6,313 nucleotides of DNA, taken from assembly GCA_045580005.1 (NCBI GenBank), contig JAZNMZ010000001.1, positions 1-6,313 on the forward strand, written 5' to 3'. Shown here piece after piece: positions 4,803 to 6,313 of the stretch. Both the position numbers and the translations under genes were made by a program. The notes beneath the pieces were generated by a model, which worked only from the letters and a program-made list of their open reading frames with translations, was not told the DNA's origin and did no database searches. How positions within the stretch are numbered: the first letter of the stretch is position 1; every line of letters starts with the position of its first letter. This DNA is from UMGS1052 sp045580005 (lineage in GTDB: Bacteria; Bacillota; Clostridia; Oscillospirales; CAG-382).

Positions 4803-6313
4803 ATGGCAGAATTTTTAGGCAATATGAAGCGCACCGACTACTGCGGCACGCTCACAGAGAATGATATCGGAAGAACAGTTTGCGTTATGGGCTGGGTACA
4901 GAAGCAGAGAGACCTCGGCAGCCTTATCTTTATCGACCTGAGAGACAGAACAGGTATAGTACAGCTCGCATTTGACGACACTACCGACAAGGATATACAC
5001 GAAAAGGCTTTTGCGGCAAGAAGTGAGTTTGTTCTGGGCGCCGTTGGCACTGTGCGTGAAAGAGCAAGCAAGAACGACAACATCCCCACAGGCGCTGTTG
5101 AAATTTTTGTAACCGAGCTCAAAGTTCTCGGGGAAGCACAGACTCCTCCCTTTGAAATTGTTGAAAACTCGAATGTAAATGAGGAGCTCCGACTCAAGCA
5201 CCGCTATCTCGACCTGCGCCGTCCCGACCTTGCAAAAAACATTCTTCTGCGCCACAAGGTAACAAAGGTAACAAGAGATTATTTTGACGAGAACGGCTTT
5301 ATCGAGATTGAAACACCTATGCTCATAAAGTCTACCCCTGAGGGTGCGCGCGACTATCTTGTGCCGAGCCGTGTTCATCCGGGAAGTTTTTATGCTCTTC
5401 CGCAGTCGCCTCAGCTGTACAAGCAGCTTTCAATGGTTGCGGGATTTGACAGATATATGCAGATTGCACGCTGCTTCAGAGACGAGGACCTCAGAGCCGA
5501 CAGACAGCCTGAGTTTACACAGATAGACCTTGAGATGTCTTTTGTCGAAATGGAAGATGTTCTGGCTATCGGCGAGGGCTTTATGAAGAGAATTTACAAG
5601 GAAATTCTTGGAGTTGACATAGCTCTTCCGCTCCCCAGACTCACATACAAGGAGGCTATGGAACGCTTCGGCTCGGACAAGCCCGACATCCGCTACGGTA
5701 TGGAAATATTCGACCTGTCGGACACTGTAGCTGACAGCGAGTTTGTTGTATTCAAGAGCGCTCTCGAAAAGGGCGGCTCGGTACGCGCCATCAAGGCAGA
5801 GGGCGCTGTGAGCGTTCTCACCAGAAAAGAAGTAGACAAGCTCACCGAAATGGTAAAGGGTATAGGCGCCAAGGGTCTTGCATGGATAAGAATGACTCCC
5901 GAGGGAATATCATCGTCGTTTGCAAAGTTTATGACCGACGAGCAGATGAACGCCATTATCGAAAAAGCAGACGCCAAGACAGGCGATGTTATTCTCATTA
6001 TTGCAGATACAAACACCTCAAAGGTGCTCTCGCACCTGGGTGCTTTGCGTGTTGAGGTTGCCGACAGAATCGGCATCGAAAAGAAAGGAATCGGACTTTT
6101 GTGGATTACGGAGTTCCCGTTCTTTGAATACAACGAGGAAACAGGCAACTGGGATGCTATGCACCACCCCTTCACTTCACCTTTGGATGAATGTATCGAA
6201 TACCTTGATACAAGCCCCGAAAAGGTTTTCGCAAAGGCTTACGACTTGGTACTTAACGGTGTTGAATTATCAAGCGGCTCTATCCGTATTTCCGACCCCG
6301 AGCTTCAGGCAAA
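4803..6313 (+). CDS. aspS: Aspartyl-tRNA synthetase (partial, C-terminus missing)
   Basis: Hand translation gives 503 open codons to the window edge, out of about 590 for bacterial AspRS. Seen: an N-terminal OB-fold anticodon-binding domain (about 1-110) with GWVQKQRDLGSLIFIDLRDR (30-49), the class II core with RYLDLRRPD (134-142) and IEIETPML (167-174), motif 2 with FRDEDLRADRQPEFTQ (225-240), the bacterial GAD insertion (about 290-410), then HHPFTSP (454-460) and LNGVELSSGSIRI (484-496). Motif 3 lies beyond the edge. It charges tRNA-Asp in the cytoplasm. The DLGS in the OB-fold carries Leu38 where relaxed AspRS enzymes that also charge tRNA-Asn often have His, which suggests a tRNA-Asp-specific enzyme. 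Leucine codons change from almost all CTN to mostly TTR after codon 414. Confidence 0.96.
   Translation, partial: MAEFLGNMKRTDYCGTLTENDIGRTVCVMGWVQKQRDLGSLIFIDLRDRTGIVQLAFDDTTDKDIHEKAFAARSEFVLGAVGTVRERASKNDNIPTGAVEIFVTELKVLGEAQTPPFEIVENSNVNEELRLKHRYLDLRRPDLAKNILLRHKVTKVTRDYFDENGFIEIETPMLIKSTPEGARDYLVPSRVHPGSFYALPQSPQLYKQLSMVAGFDRYMQIARCFRDEDLRADRQPEFTQIDLEMSFVEMEDVLAIGEGFMKRIYKEILGVDIALPLPRLTYKEAMERFGSDKPDIRYGMEIFDLSDTVADSEFVVFKSALEKGGSVRAIKAEGAVSVLTRKEVDKLTEMVKGIGAKGLAWIRMTPEGISSSFAKFMTDEQMNAIIEKADAKTGDVILIIADTNTSKVLSHLGALRVEVADRIGIEKKGIGLLWITEFPFFEYNEETGNWDAMHHPFTSPLDECIEYLDTSPEKVFAKAYDLVLNGVELSSGSIRISDPELQA

Noticed and set aside
4815..5378. A 187-codon minus-strand open frame inside aspS
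   Set aside because: It is antisense to conserved AspRS sequence, with no domain or plausible promoter; a shadow.
1..6313. Mobile elements, CRISPR arrays, tRNA/rRNA genes or defence systems
   Set aside because: No repeat-spacer pattern, transposase or phage motifs, or RNA-gene signatures were seen; nearly all sequence is explained by five conserved genes and short control regions.

Overview
The window looks like an ordinary chromosomal stretch from a low-to-mid G+C Firmicute, most likely a gut-type member of the Clostridia (Oscillospiraceae/Ruminococcaceae-like). The evidence is the tandem hisS-aspS pair typical of Firmicutes, a HisRS with a cysteine-rich insertion like clostridial homologues, a PhoU-tailed Na/Pi transporter, strong AGGAGG-type ribosome binding sites, consensus sigma-A promoters, and frequent AGA arginine codons. 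The genus assignment is inference; no rRNA or other taxonomic marker is present.

Layout. Positions 1-1402 form a leftward two-gene unit: a YigZ/IMPACT-family protein (1402-782), then, 10 nt on, an alpha/beta-hydrolase (acetyl-esterase-like) that runs off the left edge (771-1). Between 1403 and 1576 lies a compact divergent promoter region. Two sigma-A promoters stand back to back, and their -35 boxes are the two arms of a perfect 8-bp inverted repeat. The rightward promoter drives a single-gene unit, a Na/phosphate-cotransporter-family protein with a C-terminal PhoU-like domain (1577-3337), closed by a strong intrinsic terminator (3345-3372). A near-perfect promoter (3407-3436) and a short leader with a 9-bp hairpin then precede histidyl-tRNA synthetase (3528-4787) and aspartyl-tRNA synthetase (4803 to the right edge, partial).

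How the genes work together. hisS and aspS are clearly one translation-related transcription unit. The transporter is its own unit, probably for phosphate or another anion, with no pst/phoU genes nearby. The yigZ-esterase pair is co-transcribed, but no shared pathway is evident. No mobile element, CRISPR array, tRNA/rRNA gene or phage feature was seen. I did not find a new biological system here. The points most worth a second look are the symmetric divergent promoter, the hisS leader hairpin where many Firmicutes carry a T-box, and a shift in leucine codon use near the end of aspS. Two real genes, the esterase and aspS, are cut by the window edges; both were translated by hand from the sequence.
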